This document shows, piece after piece, positions 17,484 to 26,291 of a stretch of 64,000 bases of DNA. Location: the NCBI RefSeq assembly GCF_015223055.1, contig NZ_JADFBX010000004.1, positions 372,001 through 436,000 on the forward strand, written 5' to 3'. Position 1 is the stretch's first letter; each line of letters begins with the position of its first letter. The position numbers and the translations under genes are program-made. This DNA comes from Pedobacter sp. MC2016-24 (lineage in GTDB: Bacteria; Bacteroidota; Bacteroidia; Sphingobacteriales; Sphingobacteriaceae). The notes under the pieces are model-generated. The model had not been told where the DNA came from, ran no database searches, and saw only the letters and a program-made list of their open reading frames with translations.

Positions 17484-17519
17484 ACCTGCTTACGGTCTGG
17501 AAAAAATGCTTAAATAAAT

Positions 17520-18743
17520 ATGATGGAACATTTTAACTACCTGGCTTTTGCTATTCCTGCATTTTTTGTTTTTCTGTTTTTAGAATATCAGGTTGCCATA
17601 AAACGCAATATGGCAAGTGTATTTAAATATGAAAGCTCGGTATCCAATTTGAGCATCGGTATAGCAGAGCGGCTGCTTAATCTGTTCATTTCTGCAAGTT
17701 TTTACAACCTGTTCTTCTGGGTTTATAAGCACCATGCCATTTTCAATATTCCTAACCAATGGTGGGTATGGATTGCACTGATCCTTGTTACCGACCTGAT
17801 CTGGTACTGGTATCACCGACTTGGCCATGAGGTAAATATCCTTTGGGCAGCTCACATTGTGCACCATCAAAGTGAAGAATTTAATTATACCGTATCGGCC
17901 CGGATTACAATTTTTCAGGCATTGATCAGAAATGTATTCTGGTGCGTAATTCCTTTACTGGGCTTTCATCCAGCCATGGTGATCGTAATTCTGGTGGTTC
18001 ATGGTGCCTATTCTTTTTTTACGCACACCCAGCTGATCAAAAATTTGGGCTGGCTTGACTACATATTGGTTTCCCCGGCCATTCATGGTGTTCATCATGC
18101 CAGTGACGAGAAATACCTCGATAAGAATTACGGCGATGTGTTTGTATTTTGGGATAAGCTGTTTGGCACTTTTCAAAAAGAGGAAGAGGCACCTACCTAC
18201 GGACTCACACATCCCGTTAAAAGTTATAGTTTTTTATGGCAGCATTTTCATTATTACCTGGAAATTCTGGCTGCCTGTAAAACCGAAACAGGTTTAAGGG
18301 CAAAGCTGAAGATCGTATTTGGCCATCCCGCCAGACTGGACCAGCAGATTAGACCCCTGCTTGAAAAAAGATACCTGCAGCACAAGGTTTCTACCGCTTA
18401 CCGGTTTAAATTCAAAGGATATTTAAATGTGCAGATTCTGGTCTGCGTGGTACTGCTCACTTTAATTACAGGTTTTTATACTGTACTTCATCCCGCGGAT
18501 AAACTTTTCATTGTCAGTTTTGTCCTGTTGACATTGATCAATTGCGGGGCTTTAATGGAGCAGCGTAAATGGATTTTCAATCTGGAGTGTTTCCGGTTGC
18601 TGGTGGCGATGGTGTATTTTTTCTGGAGCTTCGGCTACATCGAATTGTTGCTACCCCTGGTGATTTTTCTAATAATTGCGGAACAGGTGTTTCGTTTTAG
18701 CCGCCTGTACCGCAATTATGTGTTAAGGTATGATGAGTTTTAA
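17520..18743 (+). CDS. Sterol desaturase/fatty acid hydroxylase family membrane protein
   Basis: A 407-residue integral membrane di-iron oxygenase. The eight-histidine signature is visible: H99-x3-H103 in YHRLGHE, H112-x2-HH116 in AHIVHHQ, and H189-x2-HH193 in IHGVHHA, with extra histidines at 161 and 169. The family inserts a hydroxyl or double bond into lipid tails. Hydrophobic spans lie near residues 7-21, 55-70, 80-97 and 130-165, and a C-terminal extension (about 300-390) adds three or four more, longer than the minimal family. It stands alone, ending convergent with a small barrel gene. Confidence 0.88.
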   Translation: MMEHFNYLAFAIPAFFVFLFLEYQVAIKRNMASVFKYESSVSNLSIGIAERLLNLFISASFYNLFFWVYKHHAIFNIPNQWWVWIALILVTDLIWYWYHRLGHEVNILWAAHIVHHQSEEFNYTVSARITIFQALIRNVFWCVIPLLGFHPAMVIVILVVHGAYSFFTHTQLIKNLGWLDYILVSPAIHGVHHASDEKYLDKNYGDVFVFWDKLFGTFQKEEEAPTYGLTHPVKSYSFLWQHFHYYLEILAACKTETGLRAKLKIVFGHPARLDQQIRPLLEKRYLQHKVSTAYRFKFKGYLNVQILVCVVLLTLITGFYTVLHPADKLFIVSFVLLTLINCGALMEQRKWIFNLECFRLLVAMVYFFWSFGYIELLLPLVIFLIIAEQVFRFSRLYRNYVLRYDEF

Positions 18744-18749
18744 TTCGTT

Positions 18750-19313
18750 TTAAAACTTATAACCTATTTTAAAACTCGTATTTGATGCCAGGTCGATCTC
18801 ATTTTTTACGTAACCAGCCTGTTTGGCAAAGATGTAACGGACACCCAGTCCAAGTCCCAGTTCGTAATTGAAATGTTTACCCAGGTTTCTTCTGATGCCC
18901 CAGCTTGGAATCACAGAAATGTCGCTGATGACATTGATGTTGTCGTAATTTGATACCACAAACCAATCCGGATGGTAGCTTGTTTTTATCGATAAGTAAT
19001 TGGCAGCGTTGTCAGAAACGCTTCTTCCTTTTTCCAGGCGTTTGGCCATATTGTAGTAATACTTTGGCTCAACGACAAATACCGGGGCCATTAAAAATCC
19101 GGTCTGATCGTAAAAGCTGTTGGCCCAAATTCCGGCGTCAAAACCCAATTCTGTTCTGAGTACAAATTTATCAGCAAGTCTGCTTTCATTGTGGACCCAA
19201 AGTCCCAGGACTCCGGTTTGAATACCGAATACGGATTTTTCGACTTTGGCTTCTTGTGCGTTCGTTAACTTAGATATTCCGAGTAGCGCTAATAACAATA
19301 GTTTTTTCTTCAT
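18750..19313 (-). CDS. Small predicted outer-membrane beta-barrel protein
   Basis: A 187-residue exported protein, started at the ATG at 19311-19313 (MKKKLLLLALLGISKLTNAQ), since the longer frame only adds ten polar residues before the signal peptide. The mature part has alternating strands (FVLRTELGFDAGIW, FNYELGLGLGVRYIF) and ends SFKIGYKF with a terminal Phe, as outer-membrane barrels do. No named family recognised. It is divergent from the cassette A sigma factor gene across about 150 bases. Confidence 0.7.
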   Translation of the reverse strand: MKKKLLLLALLGISKLTNAQEAKVEKSVFGIQTGVLGLWVHNESRLADKFVLRTELGFDAGIWANSFYDQTGFLMAPVFVVEPKYYYNMAKRLEKGRSVSDNAANYLSIKTSYHPDWFVVSNYDNINVISDISVIPSWGIRRNLGKHFNYELGLGLGVRYIFAKQAGYVKNEIDLASNTSFKIGYKF

Positions 19314-19462
19314 GTATGTGTTTTGGTCTTTAAACATAGACAAATAACCGGGGCAAAAGCCCTAGTCCAAAAAAATATATAATTATGCATTCCAATTAAG
19401 TTGGTATTTTCCTGTCCCAATTGTCGAAATAAATAATTAACATTGGCTTTAGATATATCAAC

Positions 19463-20041
19463 ATGAAGTTATATGGTACTCTTTCTGATCAGGAACTCAC
19501 TTTATTGCTAAAAAAAGGTGATCAAACTGCATTTGAAACGATCTACCAACGGTATTACCGGGTATTGTATATTCATGCATTTAAAAAGCTAAGGGACGAA
19601 GAAGAGGCGAAAGATATCATTCAGGAGCTTTTTACCACCCTTTGGGTTAAACGGGAAACCGTACTTCAGGACACCAACTTTACCGCTTTTTTATATACGA
19701 TGGTTCGTAACCGGGTGCTCGATTTTTATGCACACAAGGTGGTGACTACTAAATATGTTGACTCTTTGCAGGAATTTATTGACCGCGACCCCAAAGCTGC
19801 AGATGACCGGATTCATGAAAAGGAACTTCTGGAGTTTATTCAGTTGGAGATCGACGCATTGCCCGCAAAAATGCGTGAAGTATTCCAGTTGAGCAGGAAT
19901 GAAAACCTATCTCATAAAGAAATAGCTGATAAATTGGGTATTTCTGAACAAACCGTGTCCAAACAGGTTTCTAATGCCTTAAAAACCCTGCGCCAGAAGA
20001 TGGGTGTCAGCATGTTTATCCTGTTTTTGTTCCATATTTAA
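19463..20041 (+). CDS. ECF sigma factor, cassette A
   Basis: A 192-residue RNA polymerase sigma factor of the ECF type. Region 2 is visible as AFETIYQRYYRVLYIHAFKKLRDEEEA with the following IIQELFTTLW; region 4 is LPAKMREVFQLSRNENLSHKEIADKLGISEQTVSKQV. The tail MFILFLFHI is hydrophobic, as in many FecI-like factors of this group. FecR lies 80 bases downstream and should hold or activate it. It heads a run of five same-strand genes, so it probably drives the SusC/SusD/TlpA part. Confidence 0.95.
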   Translation: MKLYGTLSDQELTLLLKKGDQTAFETIYQRYYRVLYIHAFKKLRDEEEAKDIIQELFTTLWVKRETVLQDTNFTAFLYTMVRNRVLDFYAHKVVTTKYVDSLQEFIDRDPKAADDRIHEKELLEFIQLEIDALPAKMREVFQLSRNENLSHKEIADKLGISEQTVSKQVSNALKTLRQKMGVSMFILFLFHI

Positions 20042-20121
20042 TTTTTTTTTCAAATCATCTACCTGTTGCCCCGCACTTAGCCGTATTTCTTTTATATAGG
20101 GATCAATAAACCCCGTAAATA

Positions 20122-21243
20122 ATGGAAAAAGACGCTAAACAACTAATTGATAAATACGTAAACGGACTTTGTACGCCTGAAGAAGCTGCAGTTGTAGAAC
20201 GTTGGTATTATAATACCGACGAACAGGTAGAAATTGATGAAAATCGTATAGACGAAATTGGTGAGCGCATCTGGAAGGAAATTCCATTGGGGAATAGCCC
20301 TGTAAAGAAATATAGGCTGTGGCCGCGTCTGGTGGCTGCGGCGGCCATTTTAATTGTTGGCGGTGTTTATTTAATCCAGCAATATGGCGGCTTTGGCACA
20401 CCGAGCGCCAATGTTTATGTCAACGACATTGCACCAGGTAAAAATAAAGCAGTATTGACCTTAGATAACGGAAGAACAATAGACCTGAGCGATGCAAAAA
20501 AAGGGCTGGTGATTGACACCCGTGGCCTTACTTACGAAGATGGCAGTGCTGTTGCCCAACAAAACGAGCAGGTTGCCGGATTAAAACAGTTGAACCTGAG
20601 TACTCCCCGGGGTGGGACTTACCAGGTGGTCTTGCCAGACGGTTCAAAAGTTTGGCTAAATGCAAGCAGCACATTAAGTTTTCCCGCCAGTTTTGAGAAA
20701 GCCGAAAGCAGAAGAGTAGAGTTGGTTGGCGAAGCATATTTTGAAATAACGAAGCTCAACAGTTTAGCTTCAAAAGCACATGTGCCTTTTGTCGTGGTTT
20801 CAAAAGGGCAGGAGGTTGAAGTACTGGGTACTCATTTTGATGTGAATTGTTATGAAGATGAAAGTACGGTCAGGACTACGCTTTTAGAAGGTTCTGTAAA
20901 AGTATCTTCAGCTGCACACAAATCTGCCTTGCTTAAACCGAATCAACAATCGGTGCTCAGCACCAGTGATTTAACTGTGAAAGAAATCGATGCCGATGAA
21001 GTGGCTTCATGGAAAGATGGCTATTTCCGTTTTAACGATGAATCGCTGGTCAGCATCATGCAGAAAGTATCCCGTTGGTATGATGTGAATGTGATTTATA
21101 CCGACGATCAATTGAAAACAGAGACTTATGCGGCCTTAACCACCCGCTTTGCCAATGTTTCGAAGTTGCTGGACAAACTGGAACAGATTGGTTCTGCCAA
21201 ATTTAAAATAGAAGGACGAACGATTACCATTAGCAAAAAATAA
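20122..21243 (+). CDS. FecR-family anti-sigma/signal transducer, cassette A
   Basis: A 373-residue inner-membrane regulator. A cytoplasmic anti-sigma region comes first (residues 1-68), then a single membrane span near LVAAAAILIVGGVYLI (71-88). The periplasmic FecR domain includes STPRGGTYQVVLPDGSKVWL, VLGTHFDVNCY and TTLLEGSVKV. A C-terminal DUF4974-like domain (FNDESLVSIMQKVSRWYDVN) should meet the STN domain of SusC. It links ligand binding at the outer membrane to the sigma factor upstream. The 195-base gap before SusC holds a nested hairpin. Confidence 0.95.
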   Translation: MEKDAKQLIDKYVNGLCTPEEAAVVERWYYNTDEQVEIDENRIDEIGERIWKEIPLGNSPVKKYRLWPRLVAAAAILIVGGVYLIQQYGGFGTPSANVYVNDIAPGKNKAVLTLDNGRTIDLSDAKKGLVIDTRGLTYEDGSAVAQQNEQVAGLKQLNLSTPRGGTYQVVLPDGSKVWLNASSTLSFPASFEKAESRRVELVGEAYFEITKLNSLASKAHVPFVVVSKGQEVEVLGTHFDVNCYEDESTVRTTLLEGSVKVSSAAHKSALLKPNQQSVLSTSDLTVKEIDADEVASWKDGYFRFNDESLVSIMQKVSRWYDVNVIYTDDQLKTETYAALTTRFANVSKLLDKLEQIGSAKFKIEGRTITISKK

Positions 21244-21329
21244 CCTATTAAAAATACGATCAATTATTTAAACCTTAACTAAATCAAACTTCATGACCAG
21301 AACCAGCTCAGCCTAACCAGCGTTTTTAA

Positions 21330-21390
21330 TGGTTTTAAACAAAAGATCAGGAACACTCGCGATGTCCCTGATCGGGTCCGTTTAAAACCA
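21330..21390 (+). promoter_or_regulatory. Nested hairpin between FecR and SusC, cassette A
   Basis: Outer arms TGGTTTTAAAC (21330-21340) and GTTTAAAACCA (21380-21390) pair perfectly over 11 bp. Inside, GATCAGG (21345-21351) pairs with CCTGATC (21367-21373), extended by 3 bp past a mismatch. No T-run follows, so it looks more like an attenuator, processing site or stability element than a plain terminator. Confidence 0.65.
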
Positions 21391-21438
21391 AGTATGCGTT
21401 AGTAAAACAACATTTTTTAATTTTTAACAGATATACAA

Positions 21439-24400
21439 ATGTATAAAATTTTTACCCAAAAAATTTGTACGCCTTTGGGCTACATGCTTAATTTCCTGCT
21501 TTTTGCAATTACCCGTTTAGGGCACATTGAAGAAGCCGAAAAACAAAAATGGCTTATGAGAATAAAGTTTACTTCATTTATATTCTTCATCACGCTTTTA
21601 CAGGTGAGTGCTGCCGGATTGGCGCAAAAACTTACTTATAAACAGCAAAATGTTACGCTTAAACAATTGTTTGGCGAAATCAATAAGCAAACGGGATACA
21701 ATGTATTCTGGTCGCCAAAGCTGATCCGTGGGTCTGAAAAGATCAACGCAGACTTTAAAAATACGCCCATTGAAGAGGTTTTGGAAAGGAGCCTGAATGG
21801 ATTGCCTTTGACATTTGTGATTGAAGACAAAACTGTGGTCATTAAAGAAAAGGAACGTTCCATGTTGAATGGAATATTTAGCTTGCTGGCCAATATCGAT
21901 CTTAGGGGTAAGGTTGTGGATGAATCGGGTAAACCCCTGGCTGGCGCGACCGTTGCTGTTAAAGGCGGTAAGGTAGCTACGACCGATAAAGATGGTAACT
22001 TCTATTTAAGTAATATTGATGAGAAGGCGATCTTATACGTAAGCTACATCGGTTACGCGCGCAGGGAAATTGGTGCATCTGAAAATCTCGGTGTCATCAA
22101 ACTGGCTTTAAGCGATTCCAAACTGGATGAAGTACAAGTAATGGGTTACGGAGAGACCAACAGAAGGACAAGTACGAATAACATCACCAAGGTTTCTGGC
22201 GAAGAGATTGCTAAATCACCGATAAACAACCCCATTGCGGCATTGGAATCGAGGGTTCCCGGTATGATTGTAAGTCAAAGCAGTGGCGTTCCCGGATCTG
22301 CAGTTAAAGTGGAGATTAGAGGAAGAACAAAAGTTGATGCTCAGTTTGGTGCGGACGAGTCTCCTTTATTTATCATTGATGGCGTTCCGATGGCTAGCGG
22401 TAACAACAACTTAAATTTACTTTCATCTGCAATTTCTGCCAATGGAACTAGTGGTTTAAGCCCCTTTAGTACCATAAACGCAGGAGATATTGAAAGTATA
22501 GAGGTTTTGAAAGATGCAGATGCGACTTCAATTTATGGTAGTCGCGGCGCAAGTGGTGTGGTATTGATTACTACAAAAAAAGGTAAGGCCGGTAACACCA
22601 TTATAGGTGCCAAGGTGAGTTCTGGAATAAGTAAAGCCAGAATACCTGAGATATTATCTGTCAAAGAATATGTAGCTATGCGTAAAGAGGCCTTTAAAAA
22701 TGACAATAAGGCCATGACGGTAGATAATGCTTATGATCTTTTACTTTGGGATACAACCAGAACCACCAATCTGGCTAAGGAATTAATTGGAGGTACAGCG
22801 CATTTTACCCGCGCAGACGCAAGTATTTCCGGAGGGTCTAATCTAATTCAATTCATTGTACGCGGCAATTATTCAAACGAAACCAATGTATATCCTAAGC
22901 CGATGCCAAATACTACGGCTTCGGGTTATGTTAACGTAAATGGAAAAACAAGTAATCAAAAATTCTCTTTTAATTTTACAGGTACTTATACCTTTAGTAA
23001 AAATCAAACAGCCGGAACTGATTTGGCTTTCAAGCTAAATTTGCCGCCTAATTTTCGGTTGTATAATGATGATGGTTCTTTAAGCTGGAATGAGGGGGGC
23101 AAAAAAACTGATGACAATCCATTAGGCTATTTATTGGAACAATATACTTCTAAGACCAGCAATGTTAACGGAAACCTGGTACTCGGTTATAAAATTAGCG
23201 ATGACCTGGCCTTTAAAACAAGTTTTGGTTACAATACCATCAAAGGGAATGAATTGCGGAACAGCCCTAAAGCTGCTAAAAATCCATTAGAGACAGCGTC
23301 TAACTTGACTTCGATGTCAAGTTTTGGAAATAATAATTTTACCAGTGCCATTATAGAGCCACAATTGGAGTATAAAAAGGATTTTGGTAAGGGGAAATTA
23401 AACGTCCTTATCGGGGGTACTTACCAAACGCAGAGCAATGATGGATATAATTTTTCAGTACGGGATTACAGCAGCGATTTATTATTGGGCACCTTATTTG
23501 GAATTACCGGATCTAACTTTATAAACCCAAATAGTTTCAATAGCGAGTATAAATATGCTGCTTTTTTTGGGCGGGTAAGCTATAATTATGACAATAAATA
23601 CATTGTCAATTTATCGGGCCGTAGAGATGGATCAAGTAGGTTTGGTCCTAATTACAAATATTCTTCATTTGGCGCTATTGGTGCTGCCTGGGTGTTTTCA
23701 AGCGAAGAGTTTTTACAGAACGATGTGCTGAGCTTTGGTAAATTAAGGGGAAGTTATGGTACGGCCGGTAACGATAAAATAGGTGACTATCAGTTTTTGG
23801 CGCTTTATGGCTCATCAGCGTTTTCACCAACCTATAAAGATTCATTGGCCATTTCCCCATTGTCTTTGTTTAAACCTGATTTGCACTGGGAAAAAAGTAA
23901 AAAACTGGAGATCGCGGTAGAGCTTGGATTTTTAAAAGATAGAATCCTGTTATCGGCTGCATGGTATAGAAATAATTCCAGTGATCCATTGGTGCAATAT
24001 CCTTTGCCGCCAGCTACTGGATTTGGTACAGTAACTGCCAATTTAAGTGGTGTGGTTGTTCAAAACAGGGGCCTGGAATTGACGCTATCCAGTGATATTT
24101 TTAAGAAACCAGCATTTGGTTGGAATACCTCATTTAATTTAACAGTACCGCAAAATAAATTGCTTAAATATCCAGGATTGGCACAGTCCAGTTATGCCAG
24201 TAAATATATCGTAGGCCGATCGCTTGACATCGTTTACCTTTCAAACTTCCTGGGTGTTGATCCAACCACTGGCTTATACAAGGTTGAAGATTTAAATAAT
24301 AACGGTAAATATGATGTTTCTAATACGGGTGATTTAAGACCAGACTTTGATACGGAACCTTCATTTTATGGTGGTTTGCAAAACGATTTCAGGTATAAAA

Positions 24401-24849
24401 ATTTCGGACTCAGTATTTTTATGAGTTTCATGAAACAGTATACCAGAAATTGGTACAGTGCATTGAACTTAAGCCGATCGGTTGGTGACATTGGTAACGT
24501 GCCAAGTTATGTTTTAGATAGGTGGCAATACGAAGGTCAGGTTACCAATGTACAGAAATATACAACCGTAGCACCTTCAAGTTCATTGTTAAATGGCCAG
24601 TACGGAGCAACGTCTTCAAATGCACTTTATGATAATATTTTTTGGATGCGCATGAAAACTGTGTCACTAAGTTATAATCTGCCTCAGCCTTTGGTCAAAA
24701 GATTGAATATGAAGGCAGTTAGTGTATACCTTCAGGCGCAAAACCTGTTTACTTTTTCTCCATTTAAGAGTACAGACCCAGAAAGCGTCTTCATTACCAG
24801 GTTAGCTCCTTTACGCACGATAGTAGCTGGTTTACAATTTAACTTTTAA
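21439..24849 (+). CDS. SusC/RagA TonB-linked outer-membrane transporter, cassette A
   Basis: A 1136-residue TonB-dependent receptor. An odd 39-residue lead precedes the signal peptide (MRIKFTSFIFFITLLQVSA). Then come an STN domain (about 70-130), a CarboxypepD_reg-like domain (about 153-230, GKVVDESGKPLAGATVAV), the plug with the SusC signature SIYGSRGASGVVLITT, and a barrel ending TIVAGLQFNF. The STN domain means it signals to FecR as well as transports. The substrate cannot be read from sequence; no carbohydrate-active enzyme lies nearby, so glycan uptake is not indicated. SusD follows after 16 bases. Confidence 0.95.
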   Translation: MYKIFTQKICTPLGYMLNFLLFAITRLGHIEEAEKQKWLMRIKFTSFIFFITLLQVSAAGLAQKLTYKQQNVTLKQLFGEINKQTGYNVFWSPKLIRGSEKINADFKNTPIEEVLERSLNGLPLTFVIEDKTVVIKEKERSMLNGIFSLLANIDLRGKVVDESGKPLAGATVAVKGGKVATTDKDGNFYLSNIDEKAILYVSYIGYARREIGASENLGVIKLALSDSKLDEVQVMGYGETNRRTSTNNITKVSGEEIAKSPINNPIAALESRVPGMIVSQSSGVPGSAVKVEIRGRTKVDAQFGADESPLFIIDGVPMASGNNNLNLLSSAISANGTSGLSPFSTINAGDIESIEVLKDADATSIYGSRGASGVVLITTKKGKAGNTIIGAKVSSGISKARIPEILSVKEYVAMRKEAFKNDNKAMTVDNAYDLLLWDTTRTTNLAKELIGGTAHFTRADASISGGSNLIQFIVRGNYSNETNVYPKPMPNTTASGYVNVNGKTSNQKFSFNFTGTYTFSKNQTAGTDLAFKLNLPPNFRLYNDDGSLSWNEGGKKTDDNPLGYLLEQYTSKTSNVNGNLVLGYKISDDLAFKTSFGYNTIKGNELRNSPKAAKNPLETASNLTSMSSFGNNNFTSAIIEPQLEYKKDFGKGKLNVLIGGTYQTQSNDGYNFSVRDYSSDLLLGTLFGITGSNFINPNSFNSEYKYAAFFGRVSYNYDNKYIVNLSGRRDGSSRFGPNYKYSSFGAIGAAWVFSSEEFLQNDVLSFGKLRGSYGTAGNDKIGDYQFLALYGSSAFSPTYKDSLAISPLSLFKPDLHWEKSKKLEIAVELGFLKDRILLSAAWYRNNSSDPLVQYPLPPATGFGTVTANLSGVVVQNRGLELTLSSDIFKKPAFGWNTSFNLTVPQNKLLKYPGLAQSSYASKYIVGRSLDIVYLSNFLGVDPTTGLYKVEDLNNNGKYDVSNTGDLRPDFDTEPSFYGGLQNDFRYKNFGLSIFMSFMKQYTRNWYSALNLSRSVGDIGNVPSYVLDRWQYEGQVTNVQKYTTVAPSSSLLNGQYGATSSNALYDNIFWMRMKTVSLSYNLPQPLVKRLNMKAVSVYLQAQNLFTFSPFKSTDPESVFITRLAPLRTIVAGLQFNF

Positions 24850-24865
24850 TCCTTAGATCTCTGTT

Positions 24866-26281
24866 ATGAAACTTATATATAAATCACTTATTGTTTTTGC
24901 CGTTGCTTTAAGCGGCTGTGATAAAACGATCGATGTAGATATACCAATGGGTAAGTTTACCAATGCTGCGGTATATGGTACTGATGACCTTGCTCAGGCC
25001 GGTATGAAGGGAGTGTATGCAACCATGACCAATGCATTTTCTACCTGCCCTTTTGAAGGTGCGCTAAGCACTACGCTTTGTTTAAGTGCTGATGAACTGG
25101 TACGCGCTTCAGCCAACTCAACAGATCAGCAGCAACTGGCCGATAACAATTTATTGCCAAGCAACGGAACCGTAGTGAATTTATGGGCTGTGTTTTACAA
25201 TTATGTTTATCAGGCCAATATGGTATATGAAAATGTTGAAAACTCACCAGGTGTTACCTTACCGATAAAAGATCGATTGATGGGGGAGGCTCGGTTTATC
25301 AGGGCACTTTCATTATTTTACCTAACTAATTTGTATGGCAATATTCCGCTTACACTCACTTCCGACTATCAAAAAAATGCTGTTTTGCATGTTTCCAGTC
25401 AGCAAGAGGTGTATGCCCAGATTGTGCAGGACCTTAAGTATGCACAAAGTAAATTGGGAGTCGGCAATACTGCGGTTTCTTATCGTTATCGTCCAAACAA
25501 ATGGGCTGCCACAGCTTTGCTGGCCAGAGTATACCTGTATACTAAAGACTGGGCAAATGCAGAAAAGGAAGCTGGAGATGTGATTGCACAAAATGGTATT
25601 TATAAACTGGATGCCCTGGAAAATGTTTTCAACCTGAGCTCTACCGAAGCAATATGGGCGCTTGCCAATGCTGGATCAAATATTTATACTGGTGAGGGTG
25701 GAGCTGTTACCGGAAGTAATGCGACAAATAGCCAGACCAGATTAACACCTTATTTTTTGAGTCAGTTCAGTAGCTATGATCAACGTTTATTGAAATGGAC
25801 ACGTGCTAGTGTTGGGGTAACTCCTGTCAATACCGCGCCTTCTAAATACAAAACTTTTTCCAATACACAGGCAGCTGCTAAAGTAGAAGCCTCAATGGTA
25901 TTGCGGCTGGCTGAACAATACTTGATCAGAGCAGAAGCGAGAGCGATGCAAAATAACATTACCGGGGCAATTGACGATATTGATATGGTGAGAAAACGTG
26001 CTGGTGCAGTAGGGGATGCCAGTAAAAACTTTCAAACCATACGTTTCTCAAATCCAGGCATCCAGAAAGCAGACATGATCGAAGCCATTTATACGGAACG
26101 TATGACTGAGCTTTTTTCTGAATATGGACATCGTTGGTTTGACGCTAAGCGTTCAGGAAAAACCCTGGCGAATTTCTTTGGGACTAGAAAAACAGACATC
26201 AGTGAAACAGATGCTTTCTTCCCTATACCAGAAAAAGAAATTGCTTATAACCCAAATATCAAACAGAATGACGGTTATTAA
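24866..26281 (+). CDS. SusD/RagB nutrient-binding lipoprotein, cassette A
   Basis: A 471-residue surface lipoprotein. The lipobox is ALSGC (Cys near residue 18). The SusD helical repeats are visible: YVYQANMVYENVENS, LMGEARFIRALSLFYLTNLYGNIPL and WAATALLARVYLYTKDWANAEKEA. The C-terminal RagB part reads AEQYLIRAEARAMQ and TERMTELFSEYGHRWFDAKR. It forms the lid over the SusC barrel. The TlpA gene follows with a 10-base gap. Confidence 0.95.
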   Translation: MKLIYKSLIVFAVALSGCDKTIDVDIPMGKFTNAAVYGTDDLAQAGMKGVYATMTNAFSTCPFEGALSTTLCLSADELVRASANSTDQQQLADNNLLPSNGTVVNLWAVFYNYVYQANMVYENVENSPGVTLPIKDRLMGEARFIRALSLFYLTNLYGNIPLTLTSDYQKNAVLHVSSQQEVYAQIVQDLKYAQSKLGVGNTAVSYRYRPNKWAATALLARVYLYTKDWANAEKEAGDVIAQNGIYKLDALENVFNLSSTEAIWALANAGSNIYTGEGGAVTGSNATNSQTRLTPYFLSQFSSYDQRLLKWTRASVGVTPVNTAPSKYKTFSNTQAAAKVEASMVLRLAEQYLIRAEARAMQNNITGAIDDIDMVRKRAGAVGDASKNFQTIRFSNPGIQKADMIEAIYTERMTELFSEYGHRWFDAKRSGKTLANFFGTRKTDISETDAFFPIPEKEIAYNPNIKQNDGY

Positions 26282-26291
26282 TTGTTTTAAA

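Noticed and set aside
26124..26291. N-terminal extension of the cassette A TlpA frame into SusD
   Set aside because: The extension is an out-of-frame reading of SusD; the ATG at 26292 gives a proper signal peptide.
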